From NCBI RefSeq assembly GCF_000499285.1, contig NZ_AWUN01000002.1, positions 62,001 to 126,000 of the forward strand: DNA of 64,000 nucleotides, given 5' to 3'. This stretch comes from Bifidobacterium sp. 7101. Lineage in GTDB: Bacteria; Actinomycetota; Actinomycetes; Actinomycetales; Bifidobacteriaceae. The notes under the pieces were generated by a model. It saw only the letters and a program-made list of their open reading frames with translations, was not told the origin of the DNA and ran no database searches. This document shows, piece by piece, positions 55,778 to 64,000 of the stretch. Position 1 is the first letter of the stretch. Each line of letters starts with the position of its first letter. Made by a program: the position numbers and the translations under genes.

Positions 55778-56998
55778 TCAACGAGCCGCGCCGCGACGAC
55801 GGTCCACTGCCTGTGCCAGCTCCTCCAGCAGGTCCTCAGTGTCAGGCCAGGAGATGCAGCGGTCAGTGATCGAACACCCATAAACCAGTTGGTCCAGGGG
55901 GGCCGGCTTCTGATTGCCTCCACGTATGAAGCTTTCCATCATCAGCCCGGTAAAGCCTTCCTCGCCGTCGCCTATCCGCTGGGCCAACTCATGGACAACC
56001 TGGATCTGGCGCCGCTCATCCTTGCCGGAATTGCCATGGGAGGCATCGATAAGCAGTCCGTGGGCAGCCGCGCTGTCCTTGGGCATGCGCTGGCGCAGCA
56101 CGGCGAGCGCCGCCCGCACCGAGTCCTGATCGTAGTTGGGACCGGATTTGGAGCCGCGAAGGACCAGGTGGCAGTCGGGATTGCCCATGGTCGCAACGGC
56201 TGCAGCCTGACCCTCGTGGTCTATGCCGAAGAAGGTGTGGCGTTGCGAGGCCGCGTAGCAGGAGTCGATGGCCACATCCACGCTGCCGTCCGTGGCGTTC
56301 TTGAAGCCGATGGGCATGGACATGCCGCTGGCCAGCTGTCGATGGACCTGGCTCTCCGTGTTCCGAGCACCTATAGCCCCCCAGCTGACCGCGTCAGAAA
56401 TGTACTGTGGCGATGTAGGCTCAAGGAATTCCGTGGCCGCCGGAAGCCCGGTCTCCAGCACACCCAGAAGGATGCGCCGTGCCAGAACCAGTCCCTTCTG
56501 GATGTTGTGGCTGCCGTCCAGGTCGGGGTCGTTGATCAGCCCCTTCCAACCGACCGTGGTCCTGGGCTTCTCGAAGTAGACCCGCATGACAATCAGCAGC
56601 CGATCCTTCAACCTCTCATTGACGGCCGACAGACGACGGGCATAGTCCAGCGCGGCATCGGGGTCGTGAATGGAACAGGGGCCCACAATGACCAACAGCC
56701 TGTCGTCCCGTCCATGCAGACAGTCCACAATCTCCTGCCGGGAGCGGATGACCAGGTCCTTGGCCCGGCCATCCAAGGGGTATCGGGTCAGCATCTGCGC
56801 GGGCGAAGGCAGGCGGTCAAGCTCAAAGACCCGCCTGTTGACAATCCGACCTATGCCTACCTCGTCTTCCCACCTGGGCACGTTCCCGGTCTGCAGGGGG
56901 TTGACGCCGGCCGCCAGCGCCTTGTGCACCAGTTCAACCTCGTAGGCCTTACTGGGTCGGGGCAGAGGCTCCTGTGGCTCATCCTTCATCCCACTCAT
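55778..56998 (-). CDS. DAHP synthase (AroG/F class), second of tandem pair
   Basis: The enzyme condenses PEP and erythrose-4-phosphate, the first step of the shikimate pathway. In 406 residues it has IVGPCSIHDPDAALDYARRL, MRVYFEKPRTTVGWKGLINDPDLDGS, IGARNTESQVHRQLASGMSMPIGFKNATDGS and LIDASHGNSGKD. Its start overlaps the stop of the upstream paralogue by four bases. A 125-bp tract is identical in the two genes. Two isoenzymes usually differ in feedback by aromatic amino acids; which applies here is not visible. Confidence 0.95.
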   Translation of the reverse strand: MSGMKDEPQEPLPRPSKAYEVELVHKALAAGVNPLQTGNVPRWEDEVGIGRIVNRRVFELDRLPSPAQMLTRYPLDGRAKDLVIRSRQEIVDCLHGRDDRLLVIVGPCSIHDPDAALDYARRLSAVNERLKDRLLIVMRVYFEKPRTTVGWKGLINDPDLDGSHNIQKGLVLARRILLGVLETGLPAATEFLEPTSPQYISDAVSWGAIGARNTESQVHRQLASGMSMPIGFKNATDGSVDVAIDSCYAASQRHTFFGIDHEGQAAAVATMGNPDCHLVLRGSKSGPNYDQDSVRAALAVLRQRMPKDSAAAHGLLIDASHGNSGKDERRQIQVVHELAQRIGDGEEGFTGLMMESFIRGGNQKPAPLDQLVYGCSITDRCISWPDTEDLLEELAQAVDRRRGAAR

Positions 56999-58140
56999 GC
57001 CTTCATCCTTTCCCGACGGGCTTGCACGGCATCGGCCAGAATCTGCAGCAGTTCCTCGGTCCTGTCCCAGGCAATGCAGGCGTCGGTGACGGACCGACCG
57101 AAGACCAGCTGGTCCAGTGGGGCCGGCTTCTGGTGACCGCCCTCAAGAAAACTCTCCATCATGACACCCGACAGGCCCTGCTCGCCCTTGGCAAGACGGT
57201 CTGCCAGTTCCTCGACCACCCGGGCCTCGCGTACGGGGTCCTTGCCGCAGTTGCCATGGGCTGCGTCCACAATCAGACCCCGGCATGCACCAGGGCCCAA
57301 CGGCGCCTGATGCAGGACCTCCAGGGCGGACCGGACGGATTCCGCATCGTAATTGGGTCCATGACTGGAACCGCGCAGAATAATGTGGCAGTCAGGGTTG
57401 CCCATGGTCTCCGCAGCGATGACATGACCATCCAGGTTGATGGACAGGAAATGATGCTCGGATGCCGCAGCCAGACAGGAATCGACCGCAGCCTCTACAC
57501 TGCCCTCGGTCGAGTTCTTGAAGCCCATGGGCATGGACATGCCGCTGGCCAGCTCCCTGTGGACCTGGCTCTCTGTATTCCGAGCACCTATGGCCCCCCA
57601 GCTGACCGCGTCGGAAAGATACTGTGGGGTGATGGGATCCAGCCATTCTGTGGCCGCCGGAATCCCCTGGCCCAGGACCTGCCAGAGCACCTGACGGGCC
57701 AGACGAATCCCCTTGCGAATGTTGAATGTTCCATCCAGGTCGGGGTCGTTGATCAGCCCCTTCCAACCGACCGTGGTCCTGGGCTTCTCGAAGTAGACCC
57801 GCATGACAATCAGCAGCCGATCCTTCAACCTCTCATTGACGGCCGACAGACGACGGGCGTACTCCAGAGCAGCCTCCGGGTCGTGAATGGAGCAGGGGCC
57901 GGTGATGACCAGCAGCCTGTCATCCCGCCCATGCAGAACATCGCGAATGGCCTGGCGGGAGTCCCGGACCAGCTCCATACGCTTCGAATCCAGGGGCCGC
58001 GAGCGCAGAAAAACCCTAGGTGCCGGGATGGGATCCAGCTGACGAATGTTGACATCCACTGTTTCGGGAAAGACGGCCGTATCGGCAAAATACTGCCGCT
58101 CCTCTTCCGGGATGATATCCGGTTCCTTGACGAATGCCAC
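56995..58140 (-). CDS. DAHP synthase (AroG/F class), first of tandem pair
   Basis: The 381-residue class I DAHP synthase has ITGPCSIHDPEAALEYARRL, MRVYFEKPRTTVGWKGLINDPDLDGT, IGARNTESQVHRELASGMSMPMGFKNSTEGS and IVDAAHGNCGKD. It leads a two-gene unit, coupled by a 4-bp overlap to its paralogue. Two hairpins lie between pepC and its start (58195-58253), which may be part of its leader. Confidence 0.95.
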   Translation of the reverse strand: MAFVKEPDIIPEEERQYFADTAVFPETVDVNIRQLDPIPAPRVFLRSRPLDSKRMELVRDSRQAIRDVLHGRDDRLLVITGPCSIHDPEAALEYARRLSAVNERLKDRLLIVMRVYFEKPRTTVGWKGLINDPDLDGTFNIRKGIRLARQVLWQVLGQGIPAATEWLDPITPQYLSDAVSWGAIGARNTESQVHRELASGMSMPMGFKNSTEGSVEAAVDSCLAAASEHHFLSINLDGHVIAAETMGNPDCHIILRGSSHGPNYDAESVRSALEVLHQAPLGPGACRGLIVDAAHGNCGKDPVREARVVEELADRLAKGEQGLSGVMMESFLEGGHQKPAPLDQLVFGRSVTDACIAWDRTEELLQILADAVQARRERMKA

Positions 58141-58194
58141 GGTCGCTCTCCTCTCTGTCGCGCTACGACGATCATGCCCGAATTACTTATGGCC

Positions 58195-58253
58195 GTCCAC
58201 ATCCGGGCCAATGTGGACAATCCGTTCCCGAGATCCTCTAGACCACGGGAACG
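58195..58253 (-). promoter_or_regulatory. Two hairpins upstream of the DAHP synthase pair
   Basis: GTCCACAT-N8-ATGTGGAC (58195-58202/58211-58218) and CGTTCCCG-N15-CGGGAACG (58223-58230/58246-58253) are perfect 8-bp inverted repeats in tandem between the pepC stop and the DAHP synthase start. Neither is followed by a T-run on the minus strand. They could be a pepC terminator, an operator, or leader structure for aromatic feedback. Confidence 0.4.
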
Positions 58254-58293
58254 AACAGTTAGATGGGTAAATATGGCTCAATGGCGCTGTTGC

Positions 58294-59658
58294 TCAGGCC
58301 AAGGCACCCATGGGGTCCCAGGCGGGCAGCATGATGGCCTCCTGGTCGAAGGCCTGGCGATACTGCTCGGACAGCATGGACTTGGGAACGGCCACCTCGT
58401 AGACATACTGGCTGAACCAGTCGTCGCTCATGGTGAAGTAGCCCTTGTTGGCGATGTCCCCGCCCCAGGAGTTCTCAACCCGCCAACGGTTGGTGGTCCG
58501 GCCGTCATCGGCCACATCCACGCCTACGAATGCCATGGCATGGTTCTGGGCCGAATCGCCGAAGCGCACCCGCTGCTCCTTGTCCATGTCGAAGTCCACA
58601 CCGTAGACCCGACCGTACTCGAACAGGTCGGTTGCCCACTGACCGGCCTTGCGGTCCATCATGGGGTGGCAGTCGGCGCCGAACCAGACCGGCAGTCCCT
58701 GCTCGCTCATCAGGCGACGGGCGCAGTCCTTCATGACCTCCACCGGGACGTTCAGGTACTCGGTGGGATCGCCGCCAGCCACGTTGCCCAGGTGCTCGAT
58801 GCCGATCTTGCGGCCCTTGGGGTGCTCGGGGCGCGGATCGTCGACCAGGCAGACATAGTCCTCAAGCCCGGCATTCACATAGCGCTTCCAGAACTCCTGC
58901 GGGGTGATCCGCCCATCCCGGTGGAAGACGCCGTCCTTGTCGGTCCACTCCCAGTCGAAGCTGGTGGGCGGGGTGCCCAGATGAATGGTCAGGATACGGT
59001 GACCAGCCTCCAGGGTCCGGTCGATGATCTCATCGATGCCGTCCGGGTTGGCCACCATGTGAGCCGTGGCCTGGTGAAGCAGACGACGCAGCTGATCGTT
59101 CATCTGGCTGGTGTTCTGGGAGGAGGCGGTCTCGGGATAGTACTGCTTGGGCACTGCGCCGTACTTCTTATAGATGTTCATGGCCATGATCCACTGGCCG
59201 CCATCGCCCATGACATCGCCCATCAGGAAGCGCATGAGCTGGGAGTCCACGGGCTCGCCGGCCCGCACCAGAGCCGCCACGTCACGCAGGAAGTAGTTGA
59301 CGCGCTCAAGCTTGTCATAGTACATGGCGTAGTTCTGGGACAGCTCGAAGTCGCCCATGGGGTTGGCGGTGCTTTCGCCATCAATGTTCAGAGCCTTGCG
59401 GGCCACGAATCGAGCCACATTCAGCGAGCTGAAGAGCCAGCAACGGCCGGAGTGCGCCTGCGAGGTGACCGTGCCATTGTCAATGCTGACCGAGAATCGG
59501 TGCTGGAGCAGGCGGGAGCGATTATAGTTATGAGCCACTTCGTCAATACCTACCTGAGTGACGGCGTTCATGGCGACGTGGTTGGCCTCGCGCTCATCGA
59601 AAGCGGTGCGGAGGCTCTCCAAACGGGTCTGATCCAGTGGTGTCAGTGCTGATGTCAT
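58294..59658 (-). CDS. pepC: Aminopeptidase C / bleomycin hydrolase (peptidase C1B)
   Basis: This is a cytosolic papain-fold aminopeptidase forming hexameric rings in its family. In 454 residues, the catalytic Cys73 lies in SGRCWLFSSLNVAR, His in SAQNHAMAFVGVDV and Asn in RVENSWGGD. It contributes to peptide use. It is monocistronic, upstream of the DAHP synthase pair on the same strand. Confidence 0.95.
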   Translation of the reverse strand: MTSALTPLDQTRLESLRTAFDEREANHVAMNAVTQVGIDEVAHNYNRSRLLQHRFSVSIDNGTVTSQAHSGRCWLFSSLNVARFVARKALNIDGESTANPMGDFELSQNYAMYYDKLERVNYFLRDVAALVRAGEPVDSQLMRFLMGDVMGDGGQWIMAMNIYKKYGAVPKQYYPETASSQNTSQMNDQLRRLLHQATAHMVANPDGIDEIIDRTLEAGHRILTIHLGTPPTSFDWEWTDKDGVFHRDGRITPQEFWKRYVNAGLEDYVCLVDDPRPEHPKGRKIGIEHLGNVAGGDPTEYLNVPVEVMKDCARRLMSEQGLPVWFGADCHPMMDRKAGQWATDLFEYGRVYGVDFDMDKEQRVRFGDSAQNHAMAFVGVDVADDGRTTNRWRVENSWGGDIANKGYFTMSDDWFSQYVYEVAVPKSMLSEQYRQAFDQEAIMLPAWDPMGALA

Positions 59659-59770
59659 ACGGTCTGTCCTTGTTTCCTTTCATGCGGATGTATCTGCATC
59701 CCTGCATCCAGCATAGCGGGAATCGGTCATCGAGGGTTCGTCTGGAGGAGGATGTGGACAACTGTACCTA

Positions 59771-60787
59771 TCAAGCCAGAGAGAAGCGCTGGGCTGCATT
59801 AATCACTGCCAGGACCACCAGGACGGCCAGCCCAAGAGATATCCAGCCCTTATAGGTTCCGTGGCGTGAGCGGTTGGCGCGCAGGTAGTCTGCCAGCTGT
59901 CCCCGGATCAGCCAGAGGACGACCAGTCCCCCAACCAGGCCCAGAATGGTCATCCCTTGGTTAATCATCGCGCCGGTGCGGGCAGGCACCGTCTGGGTCA
60001 GCCACATCATGGCGTCAGCCAGGACCAGGTTGTTGAAGATATGCAGAGCCATGGACCAGAGGATGGAGTATTCCATGGCGATGAAGCCCAGGACCAGACC
60101 CAGCAGGAAGGTGAACAGACTCTGGGTGATGTCTCCGTGCAGACAGGCAAAGATAAAGGAGGAGGTGACGATGGCGAAGGTCCGTCCATAGGGTCTGAGC
60201 CTGCCCATGACCACGCCGCGCAGCAGGAACTCCTCGACGACGGGGACCAGGATGGCCGTGTCCAGGGGAGATAGGAACCCGTGCTGGCCCGCAGCGATCT
60301 GGGAGGTGGTGGAATGGTAGACCAGCCCCAGGGCCTGGGATCCCTGGTTGACCACCCAGGTGAAGCCAGTCTCGATGCTGCTGGCCAGCATGATCAACAG
60401 AATGGCCCCGATCAGCAAGGCCGGACCGGGATTAGTCTGAGCCTTGTAGCGCACCGGGTTGGAGCCACGGCCGAGCAGGTCCTGGCCGCGAGTACCGAAG
60501 AGAAAGACCAGCATAACCAGATCACCCAGCAGATCGGCCAGACCTGGTTGACGAGCAATGCCCAGGGCTGTTGCCACCGAGGGAAGATTCAGAACTCCCG
60601 CAATCAGGTTGGCCACCACCAGGTACAACAGAGCATAAAGAGATTGCAGGTCCACACCACGACGCACCTGGGCACTCCATGAGCGTACAGGTCCTTCAGA
60701 TGCGCTCGACTCTTCCTGTCTGCCCGCATCCGTCTCGATCGAATTCGTGGCAGACACATGTGATGATGCGTGCTGTGAATGCTGCAT
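59771..60787 (-). CDS. CPBP-family intramembrane metalloprotease
   Basis: The 338-residue membrane protein has an N-terminal hydrophilic stretch of about 40 residues and about eight hydrophobic segments. The CAAX-protease/bacteriocin-processing motifs are present: EExxxR in VPVVEEFLLRGVVMGRL, FxxxH in FIFACLHGD, and a third motif HxxxN in MALHIFNNLVLA. I use the ATG at 60787 (MQHSQHASSHVS), preceded by GGGAGAG. The substrate is unknown; no bacteriocin gene is adjacent. Confidence 0.9.
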   Translation of the reverse strand: MQHSQHASSHVSATNSIETDAGRQEESSASEGPVRSWSAQVRRGVDLQSLYALLYLVVANLIAGVLNLPSVATALGIARQPGLADLLGDLVMLVFLFGTRGQDLLGRGSNPVRYKAQTNPGPALLIGAILLIMLASSIETGFTWVVNQGSQALGLVYHSTTSQIAAGQHGFLSPLDTAILVPVVEEFLLRGVVMGRLRPYGRTFAIVTSSFIFACLHGDITQSLFTFLLGLVLGFIAMEYSILWSMALHIFNNLVLADAMMWLTQTVPARTGAMINQGMTILGLVGGLVVLWLIRGQLADYLRANRSRHGTYKGWISLGLAVLVVLAVINAAQRFSLA

Positions 60788-60909
60788 GACGCTCTCCCAA
60801 CCCTTTGACCTCTGGCCTGCACCCTTCCACAATTGACTCTAGGCCAAGGCAGCGGTTCGGATCGAGATTGACGCCCATGCCGGTTCGGCATGAGGTCACG
60901 CAATTTCCA

Positions 60910-60956
60910 GGAAAACAGAAAGGCCGGGTTGCAAATCATGCCTACAACCCGGCCTT
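60910..60956 (-). terminator. Terminator of the DivIVA-like gene
   Basis: A perfect 11-bp stem (AAGGCCGGGTT at 60920-60930, complement at 60946-60956), followed on the minus strand by TCTGTTTTCC, lies 22 bases after the stop of the coiled-coil gene. Confidence 0.8.
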
Positions 60957-60978
60957 GACGAATATAGATGTTCGCTGA

Positions 60979-62703
60979 TCAGTCCCGATCGGTCGGGGTC
61001 ACGTCATCGTTGATGGGCGGAATGACCGTGGTCTCCTGGTCAGCGACCGCCTTCTCCGCCTGTCCATCCTTGGCCTGGGCCGGCGCATCATCGGCCTGGA
61101 CGGATGCATCGGGCAGGACGCTCGGCGCCGGGGAGGGCAGGACCTGAGTCGGCATATTGGCCGAGGAACGGACAGCCACAGCTGCGCTGACATCATCCTT
61201 GGAATCGTTGACGGAATCAGCTGCCGCGTCATCAGCTGCCAGGTCATCGGCTGGCTGGCTCGTTTCGACAGAATCGACCGAAGTCTGAGTGGCTTCTTCC
61301 TGGGTCTCGGTGACGGGCTGGCCGGCACTTTCATCCTCGCCTTCGGCCTTCCGCGCCGGAGCCGGCAGCGGGTCCGCGGCAGGCACAGCATTGACCACAG
61401 GCACGCTGGGAGCCTGCCCCTCGTCCTCGTCATTGACCACAGCCTCATCGTGGAAGCCATCGAAGTTACCGAAGGACTTGGAGAAGATGTTCCGCAGCTC
61501 GTCAACCCGGGAGGTGATGGTGGCTTCCCTGTGCTGCAGCTTGGTGATGTGGTCCTTGAGCCCGTCCAGTTCAGCCTGGGCGGCCTTGCGATGGGCCTCG
61601 ACCTCGGCCTGGGCGCGCTGCTTGGCCTCCTCCAGCAGCTGGCTGGCCTTGCGCTCGGACTCCTCACGCTTGAAGGAGGCGAACGAATCGGCATCCTTGC
61701 GGGTTGCCTTGGCCTGTTCTATCAGCTCCTGGGTCTCCTTCTCGGTCTTGACCCGCCGTTCCTCCAGGCTCTTGAGCAGCTCGCCCACCTTCTTGGTGGC
61801 ATCCTCCTGCTGGGCTGCGATGTCGGAGCGGACCTGCTCGGCCTCGGCGTTGACCTTGGCCATGGTCTCGGCGCTGGTGACCTTGGACTCGTCCACGATC
61901 TGCTGGGCCTCGGACTTGGCCTTGTCGGTGATCTCCGAAGCCTGCCTGCGGGCGTCGTTCAGGCTCTTGGAGACCTGCTCGCGCACGTCGGCCAGCTTCT
62001 TGTTGGCCTCGGCCAGGGCCTTCTGAATCTGATCGTTGGCATCCTTCTTGAGCTTGGCGATCTCCTCGTCGCTCTTGCGCCGCTTGTCGGCGATCTCCTT
62101 GGCAGCCTTGGCCTTCTGCTCGGACAGCTCCTTGTCCTGGGTGGCCTTGCTGGTGGCCAGTCGCTTCTCATGCTCCTCGCGGGAGTTCTGCAGCTCCAGA
62201 TCCAGGGCCTGACGGCGTTCCGCCACGACCTTGTCTGCTGCGGACTTGCTCTGCTCGCTCTGCTGCTTGGCGGTGGTGGTGACGGTCCTGGCTTCGTCGT
62301 TTGCTGCCTCGACGATGGACTTGGCCTTGGCGTTGGCCTCGTCCACGATGTGCTTGGCTTCAAGCTGGGCCTCGTTGACCAGGGTCGTCGCCTTCTCCTG
62401 GGCGGAGGTCTTGGTGGACGCCGCATCCTGCTTGGCGCGGTTGAGCAGCTCGGTGCTGGTCTGCTCGGCCGAAGCCAACAGCTGCTGGGCATTGGCTCCA
62501 AGGGAGGCGAAGGAGTTGCGCGGCTGTTCGACCTTGCGTGACTTGGCCTCCTGAAGCTCAGCCTCCAGCTTCAGAATGCGATCATCATCAGCCTTGATCT
62601 GCTGACGCAACCGGGCCAGATTGCTCCGCGAGGCCGCCAGGGCCTGGTCGACCCGCTCCTTGTCATAACCTCGCAGGACAACGGGAAACTGATCTTCGGC
62701 CAT
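60979..62703 (-). CDS. DivIVA-domain coiled-coil protein
   Basis: The 574-residue protein has an N-terminal DivIVA-like segment (MAEDQFPVVLRGYDKERVDQALAASRSNLARL) and then a very long coiled coil rich in Ala/Glu/Lys (about 60-410, many AKxEAQQIVDEA-type heptads). A disordered acidic C-terminus (about 420-574) follows. This is the pattern of actinobacterial polar-growth scaffold proteins related to DivIVA/Wag31 and Scy. I use the ATG at 62703 with AGGAG seven bases upstream; seven codons upstream are also open. A role in cell shape or polarity is inferred from the family. Confidence 0.88.
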   Translation of the reverse strand: MAEDQFPVVLRGYDKERVDQALAASRSNLARLRQQIKADDDRILKLEAELQEAKSRKVEQPRNSFASLGANAQQLLASAEQTSTELLNRAKQDAASTKTSAQEKATTLVNEAQLEAKHIVDEANAKAKSIVEAANDEARTVTTTAKQQSEQSKSAADKVVAERRQALDLELQNSREEHEKRLATSKATQDKELSEQKAKAAKEIADKRRKSDEEIAKLKKDANDQIQKALAEANKKLADVREQVSKSLNDARRQASEITDKAKSEAQQIVDESKVTSAETMAKVNAEAEQVRSDIAAQQEDATKKVGELLKSLEERRVKTEKETQELIEQAKATRKDADSFASFKREESERKASQLLEEAKQRAQAEVEAHRKAAQAELDGLKDHITKLQHREATITSRVDELRNIFSKSFGNFDGFHDEAVVNDEDEGQAPSVPVVNAVPAADPLPAPARKAEGEDESAGQPVTETQEEATQTSVDSVETSQPADDLAADDAAADSVNDSKDDVSAAVAVRSSANMPTQVLPSPAPSVLPDASVQADDAPAQAKDGQAEKAVADQETTVIPPINDDVTPTDRD

Positions 62704-62847
62704 GGAAACACTCCTCTTCGCCACCAGGACATGCCGGCCCGCGACAAGGTTGTCTTCGGTCCGGTGGATTTACCTCGACTCTACCCCATGGCAGGCCAAA
62801 ATTCGCCGTCTGACCTGCCGCCGACACATTGGCCTTACATACCGGTC

Positions 62848-63576
62848 TCAGGCAATAAGAATAGGGCTGGAGGAGGGCCTGCGGTAGTAGCGAATGGTCT
62901 CGTTGACCACCTCGCGCACAGCCTGTATCTGCTGGTTCAGGGGCAGGCCGCACTCCTGACCGCCGCTTTCGTTGACCAGGGGAAGGCTGACGAACCCGGC
63001 CAGGACATCCTTGTGTCCTGCGGCCCATGCCAACAGGTTGTAGAAGAGCGCGTTGCAGACATAAGTCCCCGCGTCCGAGCTCAGCGTGGCGGGAATGCCA
63101 CAGGTGCCGAAATCGTGCAGGATGGCCCTCAAGGGCAGCCGTGTCCAGTAGGCGGCCGGACCCTGGGGGTCGATGGGCTGACGGCTGGCCTCGCGGTCGT
63201 TATCTTGAGGCTCCTGCTCCCCCAAGTTCTCACGGTCATCAGCGTCGTCCTCCTTGAGGTTGACGGCGCAACGCTCCATGGCGATGCCGCGAGCCCGACG
63301 CTTGAGACCTGTGGCGATGATGATATCGGGGCGCACCCGCTCTATGGCCTCATGCAGTATGGGCCAGGCCTTGGCGAAGCTGACTGGCATGGTGACGGAG
63401 GAAATAGCCAGGTCCACGCCCTCCAAAGGGTCCTCCTCGGTGGGGCCGACAGGGCGCATGCCCTCCATGCCATGCTCGGCCAGAGCCTGTGAGACCTCAT
63501 AGGAGGGGTTGACGTCAACACCCTGGTAATGGTCGTATCCGGCTACGATGACCTTGATCTGCTCCATGTGCCCCAT
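62848..63576 (-). CDS. Pyroglutamyl-peptidase I-like protein lacking the catalytic His
   Basis: The 242-residue protein belongs to peptidase family C15: VIVAGYDHYQGVDVNPSYEV, the Glu in GIAMERCAVNL (Glu101) and the nucleophile in SSDAGTYVCNALFYNL (Cys174). Where the family has GFIHVP with the third catalytic residue, this protein reads GFVSLP (Ser197). A family-atypical insert of about 30 polar residues follows the Glu motif (KEDDADDRENLGEQ and onward). It may be inactive, use another His, or have a changed reaction. An ATG at 63567 is an alternative start. Confidence 0.82.
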   Translation of the reverse strand: MGHMEQIKVIVAGYDHYQGVDVNPSYEVSQALAEHGMEGMRPVGPTEEDPLEGVDLAISSVTMPVSFAKAWPILHEAIERVRPDIIIATGLKRRARGIAMERCAVNLKEDDADDRENLGEQEPQDNDREASRQPIDPQGPAAYWTRLPLRAILHDFGTCGIPATLSSDAGTYVCNALFYNLLAWAAGHKDVLAGFVSLPLVNESGGQECGLPLNQQIQAVREVVNETIRYYRRPSSSPILIA

Positions 63577-63589
63577 GGTACACAGGGCT

Positions 63590-64000
63590 TCACCCGGCCA
63601 GGGAGCGCGCTATCCATTCAGCCATGGGCACGTCCGAGGGCAGGGTGATCTTCATGTTGGTCACGCTGCCGGCCACGATGGCCACCGGCTCCTCAGGCAG
63701 GTAGTCCACCACAACCCGGGTGTCATCAGTGGGATGGAAATCGGGGTCCGCGGCAGCCAGGTCGTAGGCCTTGCGGAGCGTGCTGAAACGGAAGGCCTGC
63801 GGGGTCTGGGCCCGGAACATGTTGTCACGGTCGGGCACCTGGCGCACCACCTTGCGTCCGCCCAGGTCACCGCCCATCAGCATGGTGTCGGTCGAGGCCA
63901 CGGCCACGGTTGCGGCGTTGAAGGTATCCAAGGCATCGATGCAGCCATCGATGGACTCCTGGCTGACGAAGGGGCGTACCGCGTCGTGGATGAGCAGCTT
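63590..64000 (-). CDS. ispD: 2-C-methyl-D-erythritol 4-phosphate cytidylyltransferase, N-terminus cut
   Basis: This is the C-terminal half of a nucleotidyltransferase of the non-mevalonate isoprenoid pathway (MEP to CDP-ME). The frame enters from the right edge as KLLIHDAVRPFVSQESIDGCIDAL, a strong IspD hallmark, and continues MFRAQTPQAFRFSTLRKAYDLA and VVVDYLPEEPVAIVAGSVTNMKITLPSD. The N-terminal CTP-binding part lies outside the window. TarI-type cytidylyltransferases are related, but the VTNMKIT end suits IspD. Confidence 0.93.
   Translation of the reverse strand, partial: KLLIHDAVRPFVSQESIDGCIDALDTFNAATVAVASTDTMLMGGDLGGRKVVRQVPDRDNMFRAQTPQAFRFSTLRKAYDLAAADPDFHPTDDTRVVVDYLPEEPVAIVAGSVTNMKITLPSDVPMAEWIARSLAG

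Noticed and set aside
56974-59652. Open frame of 892 codons on the plus strand opposite the DAHP synthase and pepC genes
   Set aside because: It is the complement of well-identified genes, has no family resemblance, and long antisense frames are expected in GC-rich DNA.

Overview
The window reads as chromosomal DNA of a Bifidobacterium-type actinobacterium. The evidence is a fused AdhE very close to what I recall of bifidobacterial AdhE, zinc-binding S14 (type Z) and L33, actinobacterial neighbourhoods (7Fe ferredoxin with dapC; SepX/GlpR-like protein, RimJ, 5-FCL, FmdB, SAF and MscL; tRNA-Tyr/Thr/Met with rpmG), and high GC with many GTG/TTG starts behind strong Shine-Dalgarno sites. The species cannot be fixed by eye. 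The uronate genes and two cytosolic GH30 enzymes suggest a host-associated plant-sugar user, which is inference. I saw no insertion sequence, prophage, CRISPR array or origin.

Layout. 1-9652 (minus strand) is the S10-spc ribosomal protein operon from rpsJ to a truncated rplO. Next come adhE with a Rex-like operator, the rplM-rpsI operon with a clear promoter and terminator, a repeat-like protein, yigZ, tRNA-Ser, dinB, dapC, a 7Fe ferredoxin and an APC permease. 20662-28155 is a hexuronate island: uxaC and a LacI regulator, divergent from uxuB-uxuA, with uxaB converging. murB, a MetY-like sulfhydrylase, rpmG and three tRNAs follow.

32048-37683 is a ribonucleotide reductase locus, transcribed leftwards as nrdI2-nrdF2, then nrdI1-nrdE-nrdF1. 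NrdF2 has lost three of the four carboxylate metal ligands, replaced in the order Gln, Ser, Lys. This is the signature of the metal-free, DOPA-radical class Ie subunits. Each nrdI is preceded by a pair of NrdR-box-like sites 31-32 bp apart. The cell would have one catalytic subunit (NrdE) and two radical subunits: an ordinary metal-dependent class Ib one and a metal-independent one. This is the most interesting system in the window.

37862-49883 holds an aromatic-type aminotransferase, groES with a perfect CIRCE element, a SepX/GlpR-like membrane protein, rimJ, 5-FCL, an FmdB zinc ribbon, a SAF-domain protein lacking its expected stop codon, mscL, and a three-gene unit of FHA protein, a 1240-residue DUF4011/SF1-helicase-like protein with eroded catalytic motifs, and a small acidic protein. 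50143-64000 holds two tandem GH30 genes, rplJ-rplL, an MTA/SAH nucleosidase, tandem DAHP synthases, pepC, a CPBP protease, a DivIVA-like coiled-coil protein, a pyroglutamyl-peptidase-like protein lacking its catalytic His, and a truncated ispD.
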